A DNA stretch of 51,970 nt from JANQEA01 sp964466035 (GTDB lineage: Bacteria > Bipolaricaulota > Bipolaricaulia > UBA7950 > UBA9294): assembly GCA_964466035.1 (NCBI GenBank), contig CAYXLR010000014.1:1-51970 (forward strand), written 5' to 3'. The notes beneath the pieces are model-generated. The model did not search any database and had not been told where the DNA came from. It saw only the letters and a program-made list of their open reading frames with translations. How positions within the stretch are numbered: position 1 is the first letter of the stretch; each line of letters opens with the position of its first letter. Made by a program: the position numbers and the translations under genes. Shown here one piece after another: positions 16,053 through 24,916 of the stretch.

Positions 16053-17471
16053 CTATTCCTTCGTGACCGTCTGCGCGAGCCCGCCGTCCGCGTCCACGAC
16101 GTCCAGCACGATCGGCATCTGCCCGACCGCGTGCACCGAGCAGGAGAGGCACGGATCGTACGCCCGAATGCCGCCCTCGATCCGGTTGAGCATCCCCTCG
16201 GTGACGTCCCCCTTGTGGATGTACATCTTGGCGATCTCGGCGACCGCGCGGTTCATCGCCAGGTTGTTGTGGCCGGTCGACACGATGAAGTTCGCCTTCT
16301 CGATGAGCCCGTCGTCATCGACCTGGTAGTGATGGATCAACGTGCCGCGGGGCGCCTCGTGGATCCCGACCCCCTCGAGCCGGTTGACCCCCGCCTCGGC
16401 CCGCACCCGGGGGGAGAGGATCCGCTCGTCGTCGAGCAGGACCCCGATCCTTTCGAGGGATGCGAGGATCTCGAGCAACCGCGCGTAGTGGTAGTCGAAG
16501 ACCTTGCCGGAGCACCGGCTGGCCTCGGCCCGAAACGCCTCCAGCCCGGCGTCGGCCTCCGGCGTGCCGAACGCCTCACAGACGTTGACGCGCCCGAGCG
16601 GCCCGACCCGATACATCCCGTCGGGGAAGCCCATCGGCTCGTAGTGCGGGAACTTCAAGTACGTCCACGGCGCGCTCGCCTCGACGATAATGTCGAAGTA
16701 CCGGGACGGATCGTGGCCCTCGACCACGATCGATCCGTCCTGATCGACGATCCGAATTCGCCCGTCGTAGTGCTCCCACGTCCCGTCCGACCCGACGAGT
16801 CCCATGTACATGCTGGTGAACTCCCCGAGGACGCCCCGCGCCTCGCAGTCGAACGACGCCTTGAACAGGTCGAGCGTCCCCCGGATCGTGTCCATCGCCT
16901 CCGGCAGGTTGTCGAGGATCCACCGACGATCCTCCGCGGAGAGGGACCGATTCACCCCGCCGGGAACGGCCCAGGCCGGATGGATCCGCTTCCCTCCGAG
17001 CCGATCGATGATCTCCTGTCCGAAGGCGCGGAGCCGGATCCCCTTGCGGGCGAGCTCCGGATGCTCCGCGACGAGGCCGACGACGTTCCGCGTCGCCGGA
17101 TCGGCGTCCCAGCCGAGGAGGAAGTCCGGAGCCGACAGGTAGAAGAAGCTGAGCGCGTGCGATTGGACGATCTGGCCCAGGTTCATCAGCCGACGGAGGA
17201 GGACGGCCGTCTCCGGTATCCGGACCGCGAGGATCTCGTCGCACGCCTTGGCCGACGCCAGAATGTGGCTGACCGGACAGATTCCACAGATCCGAGCGGT
17301 CAGTCCGGGCATCTCCCACAGCGTTCGGCCCTCGCAGAACTTCTCGAAGCCGCGCAGCTCGGTCACGTGGAACTGCGCGTCGCGCACGTCCCCCGCGCCG
17401 TCGAGGAAGACGGTGATCTTGGCGTGGCCTTCGATCCGCGTGACCGGCTCGATGCGTATCTGTCTCTCCAT
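16053..17471 (-). CDS. hoxH: [NiFe]-hydrogenase large subunit, group 3 (HoxH-like)
   Basis: Predicted 472-residue catalytic subunit that oxidises or evolves hydrogen at a Ni-Fe(CN)2CO site. Both metal-binding motifs are complete: RICGICPVSH near residue 61 and DPCLSCSVH near the C-terminus. The 25 residues after that His (AVGQMPIVLD and on) are the expected cleavable tail, matched by the protease gene downstream. The RIEGH motif near the N-terminus is also present. With the NuoE/F/G-like partners this is a soluble NAD(P)-linked enzyme of group 3 (3d or 3b-like), probably cytosolic. Nine bases separate it from hoxY. Confidence 0.94.
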   Translation of the reverse strand: MERQIRIEPVTRIEGHAKITVFLDGAGDVRDAQFHVTELRGFEKFCEGRTLWEMPGLTARICGICPVSHILASAKACDEILAVRIPETAVLLRRLMNLGQIVQSHALSFFYLSAPDFLLGWDADPATRNVVGLVAEHPELARKGIRLRAFGQEIIDRLGGKRIHPAWAVPGGVNRSLSAEDRRWILDNLPEAMDTIRGTLDLFKASFDCEARGVLGEFTSMYMGLVGSDGTWEHYDGRIRIVDQDGSIVVEGHDPSRYFDIIVEASAPWTYLKFPHYEPMGFPDGMYRVGPLGRVNVCEAFGTPEADAGLEAFRAEASRCSGKVFDYHYARLLEILASLERIGVLLDDERILSPRVRAEAGVNRLEGVGIHEAPRGTLIHHYQVDDDGLIEKANFIVSTGHNNLAMNRAVAEIAKMYIHKGDVTEGMLNRIEGGIRAYDPCLSCSVHAVGQMPIVLDVVDADGGLAQTVTKE

Positions 17472-17480
17472 CTCCGTCTC

Positions 17481-18017
17481 CTAACCGAACTTCAGATCTT
17501 CGCCGACGAGCTCGGGTGTCTCCCCGTCGAGAAGGGCCAGGATCGCCTTGGCGATGAGGTCGGGCGGCGGCGGGCATCCGTGCAGGAAGTGGTCCACCGG
17601 GATCACCTCGTGCACCGGTCGAACCCGATCGAGCAGACGGGGCACGACCTCGTAGGGCAACGCCCCGTTCGTCGTCGCCTCGGGGCCGTAGATCGCCTCG
17701 ATCATTCGGTCCGGCGACATCCCGTTGCGAAGCGCCGGGACGTTGCCGGTCACCGCGCAGTCGCCGAGGGCGATGACGATCTTCGACTTCTCGCGCGCTT
17801 CCTTAACCAGGTGCAGGTGCTCCTCGTTGGCGACCGCGCCCTCGATCAGCGTGACGTCGACGCCGTCTTCCGGGAAGCTCTTCAAGTCGGTCAACGGGCT
17901 GTTGAAGAACCGAATCCGATCGAGCAGATCGATCAACATCTCGTCGATGTCGAGGAGCGACATGTGGCATCCGGAGCAGCCGCTGAACCAGAGCGTCGCG
18001 ACCTTCAGCTTACGCAT
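17481..18017 (-). CDS. hoxY: [NiFe]-hydrogenase small subunit (HoxY-like)
   Basis: Predicted 178-residue small subunit carrying the proximal 4Fe-4S cluster. The four ligands are in SGCSGCHMSLLD (two Cys), LGDCAVTGN and LHGCPPPPD. There is no twin-arginine signal and no extra C-terminal clusters, as expected for the short cytosolic group 3 type. The start overlaps the hoxU stop by 8 bases. Transfers electrons from HoxH to HoxU. Confidence 0.93.
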   Translation of the reverse strand: MRKLKVATLWFSGCSGCHMSLLDIDEMLIDLLDRIRFFNSPLTDLKSFPEDGVDVTLIEGAVANEEHLHLVKEAREKSKIVIALGDCAVTGNVPALRNGMSPDRMIEAIYGPEATTNGALPYEVVPRLLDRVRPVHEVIPVDHFLHGCPPPPDLIAKAILALLDGETPELVGEDLKFG

Positions 18018-18708
18018 CCGCCCTCCCCTCGACGAGCCTCGCCACCGATTCGGGGTCCTTCCGCATCTCGGCGTTCGATGCGCCCTTCCGCACGATCGCG
18101 CCGGTCGGACAGACCTCGACGCACTTGCCGCAGCTGGTGCACGACTCGGCGTCGCCCCAGTCGACGTCCAGGTCGGTGATGACCCGGGCGGCCATCCCTC
18201 GCTCGGCGAACGCCCACGTGTGGGCTCCCTCGACTTCAGCGCAGACGCGCACGCAGCGTCCGCACAGGACGCATCGGTCTCGATCGATCAGGAACTTCGG
18301 ATGGGTCGCGTCCACCCGATTGCGCGGATAAGAATACGGCACGTTGACCGAGTGCATTGCGAGCTCGCAGGCGAGATCCTGCAGCTCGCATCCCCCGCTC
18401 GACACGCAAAACGAGCAGACGTGATTCCCTTCCGCAAACAAAAACTCCAGAATCTGCCTCCGGTACGCCTTGACCTCATCGGTCTGGGTCCTGACGTCCA
18501 TGCCGTCGGCGACCTCGGTCGTGCAGGCCGTCACCAACTGGCCGGCCACCTCAACCGTGCACAGACGGCACGCGCCGACGTCCGGCAGTCCGTCGAGGTG
18601 ACAGAGCGTCGGGATCCGGATCCCGTTCCGCTCCGCCACCTGGAGAATCGTCTCCCCGGGCGACGCAGCGAGCGACCGCCCGTCCACGGTCAACGTCAGC
18701 TTGTCCAC
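18010..18708 (-). CDS. hoxU: Hydrogenase electron-transfer subunit HoxU (NuoG N-terminal-like)
   Basis: Predicted 232-residue Fe-S protein connecting the hydrogenase and diaphorase halves. An N-terminal [2Fe-2S] ferredoxin domain (CHLDGLPDVGACRLC and a later Cys) is followed by the His-Cys3 4Fe-4S motif GNHVCSFCVSSGGCELQ and two bacterial-type 4Fe-4S motifs, CVLCGRCVRVC and CTSCGKCVEVCP. The frame opens with GTG at 18714, but TAAGGAG overlaps that codon and is correctly spaced for the second GTG at 18708, which I chose. All cluster ligands are present, unlike in its partners HoxF and the gene upstream. Confidence 0.92.
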   Translation of the reverse strand: MDKLTLTVDGRSLAASPGETILQVAERNGIRIPTLCHLDGLPDVGACRLCTVEVAGQLVTACTTEVADGMDVRTQTDEVKAYRRQILEFLFAEGNHVCSFCVSSGGCELQDLACELAMHSVNVPYSYPRNRVDATHPKFLIDRDRCVLCGRCVRVCAEVEGAHTWAFAERGMAARVITDLDVDWGDAESCTSCGKCVEVCPTGAIVRKGASNAEMRKDPESVARLVEGRADA

Positions 18709-18737
18709 GCCCACTCCTTACGCCTCCGTCTTCCCGT

Positions 18738-19100
18738 CTATCCGGCCGGATGGATCCGGTACTCGGCGACCGGGGTCCCCCCGATGAGGTGGCTCTCGAC
18801 GATCCGGCGGACCTTGTCCGGGGTCAGGCAGCTGTAGAAGACCGGGCCCTTGCCGCGCTCCCGAACCTCGGCGACCGGCTCGCAAGACGCCCAGCCGCGT
18901 TCCCCCGTCTGCGTGACCGCGACGTCCGTCAGCCCGTGCGCGGCCGTCTGCTCGCGGAACGCCTCCAGCACGTCCCGCGATCCCGCCGCGATCCCGCTCG
19001 TTCCCATCGCGACGCGGATCTCGAAGCGGACGGCCTCGCTGTTGCGCTTCATCTCCTCGGAAGCCCGCTCGCGGGTCCGCTTCAACTCATCGATCTTCAT
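18738..19100 (-). CDS. HndB-like thioredoxin-fold ferredoxin subunit with lost Cys ligands
   Basis: Predicted 120-residue first protein of the hydrogenase operon. Its segments MGTSGIAAGSRDVL, VTQTGERGWASCEP and IVESHLIGGTPV align by eye with the small (2Fe-2S) ferredoxin subunit of NAD(P)-linked hydrogenases (HndB type), whose patterns are roughly MGTCGIAAG and TGCxGxC. In this copy the expected Cys are Ser35, Glu67 and Ala71; only Cys73 and Cys91 occur nearby, at other positions. It probably keeps the fold but not the usual cluster. A helical N-terminus of about 25 residues precedes the domain. The start is ATG at 19100 after GGGAGG, 29 bases before hoxU. Confidence 0.75.
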   Translation of the reverse strand: MKIDELKRTRERASEEMKRNSEAVRFEIRVAMGTSGIAAGSRDVLEAFREQTAAHGLTDVAVTQTGERGWASCEPVAEVRERGKGPVFYSCLTPDKVRRIVESHLIGGTPVAEYRIHPAG

Positions 19101-19233
19101 CGACGCCTCCCGGTTCCTCGCTCGGCCCTACCGAGGAATGCGAAGAGCCACCGGGGAGGACGCGTCCTCGTCCGACAGCTCGCCCCTCTCTTCGGTGTCT
19201 GCCCTCGGATCCCTCTCGCCGCATCGATGCCCG

Positions 19234-19239
19234 ATTCTA
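19234..19239 (-). promoter_or_regulatory. Possible -10 (TAGAAT) of the hydrogenase operon
   Basis: On the minus strand TAGAAT lies 134 bases before the first hydrogenase gene. No convincing -35 is seen at 16-18 bases, so the site may need an activator or may be chance. The 203 bases between apgM and the operon (19101-19303) hold nothing else that I can recognise. Confidence 0.3.
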
Positions 19240-19303
19240 TCCCGCGGATCCCCGTCCCGTCATCGCGTCCGCGGGGCAGCCGAGGCGCTCCGGGATCGCT
19301 CGA

Positions 19304-20554
19304 CTACGAGCCGAACTTCGGCGCCCAGTTGTTGTAGCCCAGCAGGATCGGCAGCACACGCCCGGAGAAGCGCCCGAGCCCGCCCCGCCCGGCCTCCCGC
19401 TCGCCGAACGACGTGGCGTCGTCGGTCCGCACGTTCGGACCGACGTACAGGATGGGGACCGGCTCGACGGTGTGGTCCCCGTAGTCGATCGGCGTCGTGT
19501 GATCGCCGGTGAACGCGAGGTGCGTCCCGGCCCCATCCAGCGTCTCGGCCAAGGGAGCGATCAGCTCCGCGTCGATCCGCTCGATGAACCCCGTCTTGGC
19601 CGCGGCGTCCTGATCGTGCCCCGCGTTGTCCGTTCCCTTCACGTGCACGAAGACGAAGTCGAACGACTCGAGCGCCCGGACGGCGGCCGCCGCCTTCGCG
19701 CCGAGGTCGGTGTCGACCCCGCCGGTCGCGCCGGGCACGTCGATCGAGGTCAACCCGCAGGCGAGGGCCACACCGCGGTACAAGGCGCCTCCGGCGATCA
19801 CCGCGCCCCGAACGCCGTAGATCGACTCGACGGACGGGATGTTCGGGCAGTCGGCGGCGCCCCGCGCCAGCACGTAATTGGCCGGCGGCTTCCCCTCCTC
19901 AAGGCGTCGGCGGTTCACCGGATGATCCTTCAGCACGTCGTAACTTCGCCCGACGAACTCCGCCAACGCCTCGGCGGTCCGGCACGCCGGACCGTCCTCG
20001 TGACCCGGCGTCGGCTCGAACCGAGCGGCCGGTCGACCGGTCTCGTGCGGGTCGTTCTCGGTCACGTACCGCGAGAGGTCCTCCCCGCGAAGGAGGAGCG
20101 CCCCCCGATGCTGCGTGCTGACGCGGAACGCCAACGAGACACCGGGCACGCTCTCCAGACGGATCCCGTTCAAGGCATCGGCGAGTTCCTTCTGCCCCGC
20201 CTCGATGCGGCCGGCTCGGCGGTCGGCGACGATGAACTCCGAGCCTCGCTTCTCCGCGGTGGCGAAGTTCGCCCGAAAGCAGACGTCGCCGGCTTGCACG
20301 TCCATCCCGATCCCGAGACATTCGAAGACCCCTCGTCCGGTGTAGATCTCGTACGGATCGTAGCCGAGCAGCGACAGGTGCGCCGTGTCGCTCCCCGGCC
20401 GGATCCCCGGCCCGATCGGGTCCACCAAGCCAAGCGCGCCGCGCCGCGCCAAGCCGTCCAGAACCGGCGTGCGCGCCGCTTCGAGGCAGGTCTTCCCGTT
20501 CGCGTCCGTCGGGCGCCCCCCGAGGCCGTCCGCAATCACAAGAATCGCTTTCAT
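19304..20554 (-). CDS. apgM: 2,3-bisphosphoglycerate-independent phosphoglycerate mutase, archaeal type
   Basis: Predicted 416-residue glycolytic enzyme interconverting 2- and 3-phosphoglycerate, of the alkaline phosphatase superfamily. The N-terminus (VIADGLGGRP) carries a metal Asp, GSDTAHLSLLGYDP carries the nucleophile Ser, and VHVKGTDNAGHD and FTGDHTTP carry the C-terminal metal ligands. Its length and these motifs are those of the archaeal-type ApgM family (about 400 residues), not the 510-residue bacterial GpmI. The start is ATG at 20554 with GGAGG four bases away. It stands alone, 203 bases upstream of the hydrogenase operon on the same strand. Confidence 0.93.
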   Translation of the reverse strand: MKAILVIADGLGGRPTDANGKTCLEAARTPVLDGLARRGALGLVDPIGPGIRPGSDTAHLSLLGYDPYEIYTGRGVFECLGIGMDVQAGDVCFRANFATAEKRGSEFIVADRRAGRIEAGQKELADALNGIRLESVPGVSLAFRVSTQHRGALLLRGEDLSRYVTENDPHETGRPAARFEPTPGHEDGPACRTAEALAEFVGRSYDVLKDHPVNRRRLEEGKPPANYVLARGAADCPNIPSVESIYGVRGAVIAGGALYRGVALACGLTSIDVPGATGGVDTDLGAKAAAAVRALESFDFVFVHVKGTDNAGHDQDAAAKTGFIERIDAELIAPLAETLDGAGTHLAFTGDHTTPIDYGDHTVEPVPILYVGPNVRTDDATSFGEREAGRGGLGRFSGRVLPILLGYNNWAPKFGS

Positions 20555-20781
20555 CGTCCCTCCATCCGGGTCCCCGCGTCGGCTCGAACACTACCCAACC
20601 CGCCATCCGTTTTCAATTGGCTGCCCTTGGCCGTTTCCGTGTCCGCTCCCGACGGACGTTCGAGGACGATCCGTGATGACCGGTCTGGTCGAGGCCGACC
20701 TCCTCGCGTAGGATCGAGTCGGGGCAGAGAGCTCCCGGGCTCGCCGACGGCAAGGGCGAGCGGTCCCAGGGGAGGGACCCG

Positions 20782-21648
20782 ATGGACGAACGATCGATTC
20801 ACGAGACGCTGGTCGAAGCGCTCCGGCGGGCGGTAACCCAGCTCCCGGCGGACGTCGAGCGCGCGCTTCGCCGAGCCCGCGAGCGTGAGACGTCGAGCCT
20901 CGCCGCGGCGCAGCTCGACGCGATCCTGGAGAACGTTCGGATCGCCCGAAGCGAGACCGTCCCGATCTGTCAGGACACCGGAACCCCGACGTTCTTCGTC
21001 GAAGCGGGGACGGACAGCCCGTTCCTCGGGCGGGTGAAGGGTTGGATCGAACGGGCCGTCGTCGAAGCGACGGACGCGATCCCGCTGCGACCGAACACCG
21101 TCGACCCGTTCACCGGTGCGAACCCCGGCGACAACACCGGCCGGTTCATGCCGTTCGTCCACTGGGAGATCGTCGAAGGCGACGAGATCCGAATCACGGC
21201 GCTGCCGAAGGGCGGCGGAAGCGAGAACGCGAGCGCGCTGAAGATGCTTCCCCCGGGCGTCGGGCTAAAGGGGATTCAGAAGGCCGTCGTCGAGCACGTC
21301 GTCTCTTGCGGCGGGAAGCCGTGCCCGCCGACGATCGTCGGCGTCGGGATCGGCGGCGGCGCCGACATCGCGCTCCACCTCGGGAAGAAGGCGATCCTGA
21401 GGGAGATCGGATCGGCGCATCCCGAGCCGGCCTTCGCGACGTTCGAACGCGAGTTGCTCGAGCTGGTCAATCGGACCGGCGTCGGACCGATGGGCGTCGG
21501 CGGGGCGACGACGTCCCTTGCCGTGCACGTCGAGGTCGCCCATCGTCATCCGGCGTCCCTCCCGCTCGGGATCCTGATCCAGTGCTGGGCCGACCGGCGG
21601 GCTCGCGTCCGGCTGGCGCCCGACGGGACGATCGAGGTGGAACGATGA
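20782..21648 (+). CDS. Class I fumarate hydratase, alpha (N-terminal) subunit
   Basis: Predicted 288-residue subunit of the oxygen-sensitive [4Fe-4S] fumarase (or L(+)-tartrate dehydratase). Cluster ligands are visible in VPICQDTGTP and SCGGKPCPP, with the family motifs NTVDPFTGANPGDNTGRFMP and GVGIGGGADIA. GGGGAGGGA precedes the ATG. The stop overlaps the beta-subunit ATG by four bases (ATGA). The presence of malic enzyme in the same operon points to malate/fumarate, rather than tartrate, as substrate. Confidence 0.93.
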   Translation: MDERSIHETLVEALRRAVTQLPADVERALRRARERETSSLAAAQLDAILENVRIARSETVPICQDTGTPTFFVEAGTDSPFLGRVKGWIERAVVEATDAIPLRPNTVDPFTGANPGDNTGRFMPFVHWEIVEGDEIRITALPKGGGSENASALKMLPPGVGLKGIQKAVVEHVVSCGGKPCPPTIVGVGIGGGADIALHLGKKAILREIGSAHPEPAFATFERELLELVNRTGVGPMGVGGATTSLAVHVEVAHRHPASLPLGILIQCWADRRARVRLAPDGTIEVER

Positions 21649-23648
21649 AGCGAGAACTGACCCTGCCGATCGACGAGACGACGGCCCGCGAGCTTCGCGT
21701 CGGCGACATCCTCTACCTGGCCGGGAAGCTGTTCACCGCCCGCGACGAGGCGCACCGTCGGATGCTCGATGCGCACGAGCGGGGGGTAGCCCTTCCGTTC
21801 GATCCGAGCGAGATGGCACTCTTCCACTGCGGGCCCGTGGTCCGGAAGTCGAACGGCGGATGGAAAGCCATCGCCGCCGGGCCGACGACGAGCGCCCGGA
21901 TGGAGATGTTCGAAGAGCGATTCCTCGAGGCGTTCCGGCCGCGGATCGTCATCGGAAAGGGCGGGATGGGGGACGAGACGCAGAAGGCGCTGGAGCGGAT
22001 CGGCGCCGCGTACGCGCAGTACACCGGAGGGGCGGGCGCGTTGGCGGCGCGGCGAATCGAGCGCGTCGAGGCCGTTCACTGGCTCGAGGAACTCGGGATG
22101 CCGGAGGCGGTGTGGATCTTCGCCGTGCGGGACTTCGGTCCGCTTCTGGTCACGATGGACAGCGAGGGAGGGAACCTGTACCGGGATCTCGAGCCGACGA
22201 TCGCCGAGAACTTGAAGGCGATCCTCGCTCGCATCGAGGGGGTGACGAACGCGGGGCCCGGAGGGACGAGGCAAGGAGGCGGACTCAGCATGGGGGAAGA
22301 GAAGGACCCGACGGTGGAGGAGCGGCTGGAGCGCGCCAAGCTCCCGGGGAAGAAGGCGCCCGAGATGCACGCGTTCTACCGCGGGAAGGTCGAGACGACG
22401 CTGAAGTGCGCGGTCACCAGCTTCGATGACTTCGGCATCTGGTACACACCGGGCGTCGCCGCGCCGTGCAAGGAGATCCACGATGACCCGGTCAAGGTCT
22501 TCGAGTACACGAACAAGGCGAACGCGGTCGCCGTCGTCTCCGACGGCTCGCGCGTCCTCGGGCTCGGGAACATCGGCCCGCTGGCCGGCCTGCCGGTCAT
22601 GGAGGGCAAGTCGCTGTTGTTCAAGTACCTCGGCGGCGTCGGAGCCTACCCGATCGTGCTCGACACGCAGGACACCGAGGAGATCATCCAGGCGGTCAAG
22701 TGGATCGCCCCCGGCTTCGGCGGGATCAACCTCGAGGACGTCTCCAACCCGAAGTGCTTCGAGATCCTCGACCGGCTTCGCGCGGAGCTCGACATCCCGG
22801 TGTGGCACGACGACCAGCAGGGGACGGCGTCGATCACCCTCGCCGGCGTGCTCAACGCCCTCAAGCTGGTCGGAAAGAAAATGGACGAGGTCACCTACGC
22901 CGTCGTCGGCGCCGGGGCGGCGAACGTCGCGCTCGTCCGCGTCCTGCTCAGCGCCGGCGTGCCCGCGGGGAACGTCGTCCTCGTCGACTCCAAGGGCATC
23001 CTCCATCCCGGCCGCGAAGACCTCGAGGCCGACAAGGAGACCAACCCGTACAAGTGGCAGTACGCGGTTGAGACGAACGCCGACCGACGGACCGGCGGGA
23101 CGGCCGAGGCGATCGCGGGAGCCGACGTCCTGATCGCCGCGTCGAAGCCCGGCCCGGGCACGATCCGGAAGGAGTGGCTCTCGGCGATGAACGACGACGC
23201 GATCGCGTTCATCATGGCCAATCCCATTCCGGAGATCTGGCCGTGGGAGGCGAAGGAGGCCGGCGTTCGCATCGTCGGAACCGGTCGCTCCGACTTCCCG
23301 AACCAGATCAACAACTCGATCGGCTTCCCGGGGATCTTCCGCGGCACGCTCGACGTTTCCGCTACCACGATCACCGACGGGATGGCGATCGCCGCCGCGC
23401 ACGCGATCGCCCAAACGGCCGTAGACAAGGGGCTGACTGAGGAGCACATCGTCCCGACGATGCTCGAGACCGACGTGTTCATCAACGAGGCCGTCGCCGT
23501 GGGCTTGAAGGCGATCGAGGAGGGGATCGCGAGGCGGCCGCTGTCCGAGGAAGAGCTTCGAAAGGAAGCCGAGACGAAGATCCGCCACGCCCAGGCCGAG
23601 GTGAAGGCGCTGATGGACGCGGGGATCATCCCACCGCCGCCGGCGTAG
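21645..23648 (+). CDS. Fumarase beta subunit fused to malic enzyme
   Basis: One uninterrupted frame of 667 residues. Residues 1 to about 205 are a class I fumarase beta domain (LRVGDILYLAGKLFTARDEAH, KSNGGWKAIAAGPTTSARME, VIGKGGMG, MPEAVWIFAVRDFGPL). From residue 216 on lies a complete NAD(P)-dependent malic enzyme (IWYTPGVAAPC, GSRVLGLGNIGPLAGLPVMEGK, WHDDQQGTA, and the nucleotide-binding VVGAGAANVALVR). Together with the alpha subunit it would turn fumarate into malate and then pyruvate plus CO2. A strong internal AAGGAGG (22273-22279) ten bases before ATG 22290 could also start a free 452-residue malic enzyme. No frameshift signs are seen in the linker. Confidence 0.88.
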   Translation: MKRELTLPIDETTARELRVGDILYLAGKLFTARDEAHRRMLDAHERGVALPFDPSEMALFHCGPVVRKSNGGWKAIAAGPTTSARMEMFEERFLEAFRPRIVIGKGGMGDETQKALERIGAAYAQYTGGAGALAARRIERVEAVHWLEELGMPEAVWIFAVRDFGPLLVTMDSEGGNLYRDLEPTIAENLKAILARIEGVTNAGPGGTRQGGGLSMGEEKDPTVEERLERAKLPGKKAPEMHAFYRGKVETTLKCAVTSFDDFGIWYTPGVAAPCKEIHDDPVKVFEYTNKANAVAVVSDGSRVLGLGNIGPLAGLPVMEGKSLLFKYLGGVGAYPIVLDTQDTEEIIQAVKWIAPGFGGINLEDVSNPKCFEILDRLRAELDIPVWHDDQQGTASITLAGVLNALKLVGKKMDEVTYAVVGAGAANVALVRVLLSAGVPAGNVVLVDSKGILHPGREDLEADKETNPYKWQYAVETNADRRTGGTAEAIAGADVLIAASKPGPGTIRKEWLSAMNDDAIAFIMANPIPEIWPWEAKEAGVRIVGTGRSDFPNQINNSIGFPGIFRGTLDVSATTITDGMAIAAAHAIAQTAVDKGLTEEHIVPTMLETDVFINEAVAVGLKAIEEGIARRPLSEEELRKEAETKIRHAQAEVKALMDAGIIPPPPA

Positions 23649-23685
23649 GCCGCTCCCGACGCGCCCCATCGGCGTGAACCGCAGG

Positions 23686-23714
23686 TTGTATCGCCCGCCG
23701 AAGGTGGCTAGGCT
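23686..23714 (+). promoter_or_regulatory. corA: Possible promoter of corA (TTGTAT-N17-TAGGCT)
   Basis: TTGTAT at 23686-23691 and TAGGCT at 23709-23714, spacer 17. Both elements are imperfect. The position supports translation from the ATG at 23737 rather than from the upstream in-frame GTG at 23674. Confidence 0.35.
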
Positions 23715-23736
23715 TCAGAGGTCGAAGGAGGGGCGG

Positions 23737-24801
23737 ATGGTCCGACGGGTCCGAAGGAGTTCCGAGAAGATCGGCCTGGCGCCCGGGACCGCCGTCTACC
23801 TCGGCGAGCCGTCGGACGAGCCGCTCCGGATCACCCTGCTCGACTACGACGAGGACCACGTTACCGAGCGGGTGCTCGATGCGCTAGTGGAGAGCTTCCC
23901 CTTCCGGGATTCTCCTTCCGTTTCGTGGATCAACGTCGACGGCCTCCACGACGTCGCGTCGATCGAGGCGATCGCCGGCCACTTCGGGCTCCACCCGCTC
24001 GCGGTGGAGGACGTCGTCCACACCGGTCAGCGCCCCAAGGCAGAGGACTACGAGGAGAGCCTGTTCATCGTCCTCCGCATGCTCTCGTACAACGATTCCA
24101 CGGAGAACGTCGACGACGAACAGGTGAGCCTCGTCCTCGGTCCCGGCTTCGTCCTGTCGTTCCAGGAGCGCACCGGCGACGTGTTCGACGGGGTTCGTGC
24201 GAGGATCCGCAACGACAAGGGAAGGATCCGTCACGCCAAGGCGGATTACCTCGCGTACTCCGTGATCGACGCGGTGGTCGACCAGTACTTCGTCGTGCTC
24301 GAGCGGCTCGGAGATCGGGTCGAGGCGCTCGGCGAGGAGGTCTCCGAGCGGGCGGACCCGAGCAAGCTCGAGGAGATCCGCCGACTGAAGCGCGAGCTCC
24401 TCTTCCTCCGCAAGTCGATCTGGCCGCTCCGCGAGGTGCTGAGCGGGATCCAGAGAGGGGAGTCCCCGCTGTTCGATGAGCACACGCTGATCTACCTCCG
24501 CGACGTCTACGATCACACGATCCAAGTGATCGACACCGTGGAGACCTACCGCGACATGATGGCCGGCCTGCTCGACGTCTACCTCACGAGCGTCAGCAAC
24601 CGGATGAACGAAGTGATGAAGGTGCTGACGGTCATCGCGACGATCTTCATCCCGATGACGTTCGTCGCCGGGGTCTACGGGATGAACTTCGCTCACATGC
24701 CCGAGCTGTCCTGGCGGTACGGCTACTTCGGGGCGCTCGGCGTCATGGGAGCGGTCGCCCTCGGGATGGTCGCCTACTTCAAGCGGAAGGGCTGGTTCTG
24801 A
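23737..24801 (+). CDS. corA: CorA family magnesium/divalent cation channel
   Basis: Predicted 354-residue inner-membrane channel. A cytosolic alpha/beta domain and long stalk helices fill residues 1-290. The two C-terminal membrane helices follow, with the family selectivity motif YGMNF after the first (TFVAGVYGMNF) and a basic end (YFKRKGWF). These hallmarks identify CorA; Mg2+ is the usual ion, though Co2+, Ni2+ or Zn2+ are possible. The ATG follows AAGGAGG by five bases. It lies 88 bases after the fumarase-malic enzyme gene. Confidence 0.93.
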   Translation: MVRRVRRSSEKIGLAPGTAVYLGEPSDEPLRITLLDYDEDHVTERVLDALVESFPFRDSPSVSWINVDGLHDVASIEAIAGHFGLHPLAVEDVVHTGQRPKAEDYEESLFIVLRMLSYNDSTENVDDEQVSLVLGPGFVLSFQERTGDVFDGVRARIRNDKGRIRHAKADYLAYSVIDAVVDQYFVVLERLGDRVEALGEEVSERADPSKLEEIRRLKRELLFLRKSIWPLREVLSGIQRGESPLFDEHTLIYLRDVYDHTIQVIDTVETYRDMMAGLLDVYLTSVSNRMNEVMKVLTVIATIFIPMTFVAGVYGMNFAHMPELSWRYGYFGALGVMGAVALGMVAYFKRKGWF

Positions 24802-24862
24802 GCCGGATCGGATCCGCGAAACGGGAGGCGATCGACCTGCTGTAGGAAGGAAATTGGAACCC

Positions 24863-24890
24863 AGCGGCCGGTGTGGCTCCCGGCCGCCAG
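24863..24890. terminator. Possible bidirectional terminator hairpin
   Basis: CGGCCGG (24865-24871) pairs with CCGGCCG (24880-24886) across an 8-base loop, between the convergent corA and 24917-25351 genes. T-rich sequence is short on both sides (CCTTTCG on plus; TTCCAATTTCC further out on minus), so termination strength is uncertain. Confidence 0.4.
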
Positions 24891-24916
24891 CCTTTCGAAC
24901 CCGGCTCGTCGCCGCC

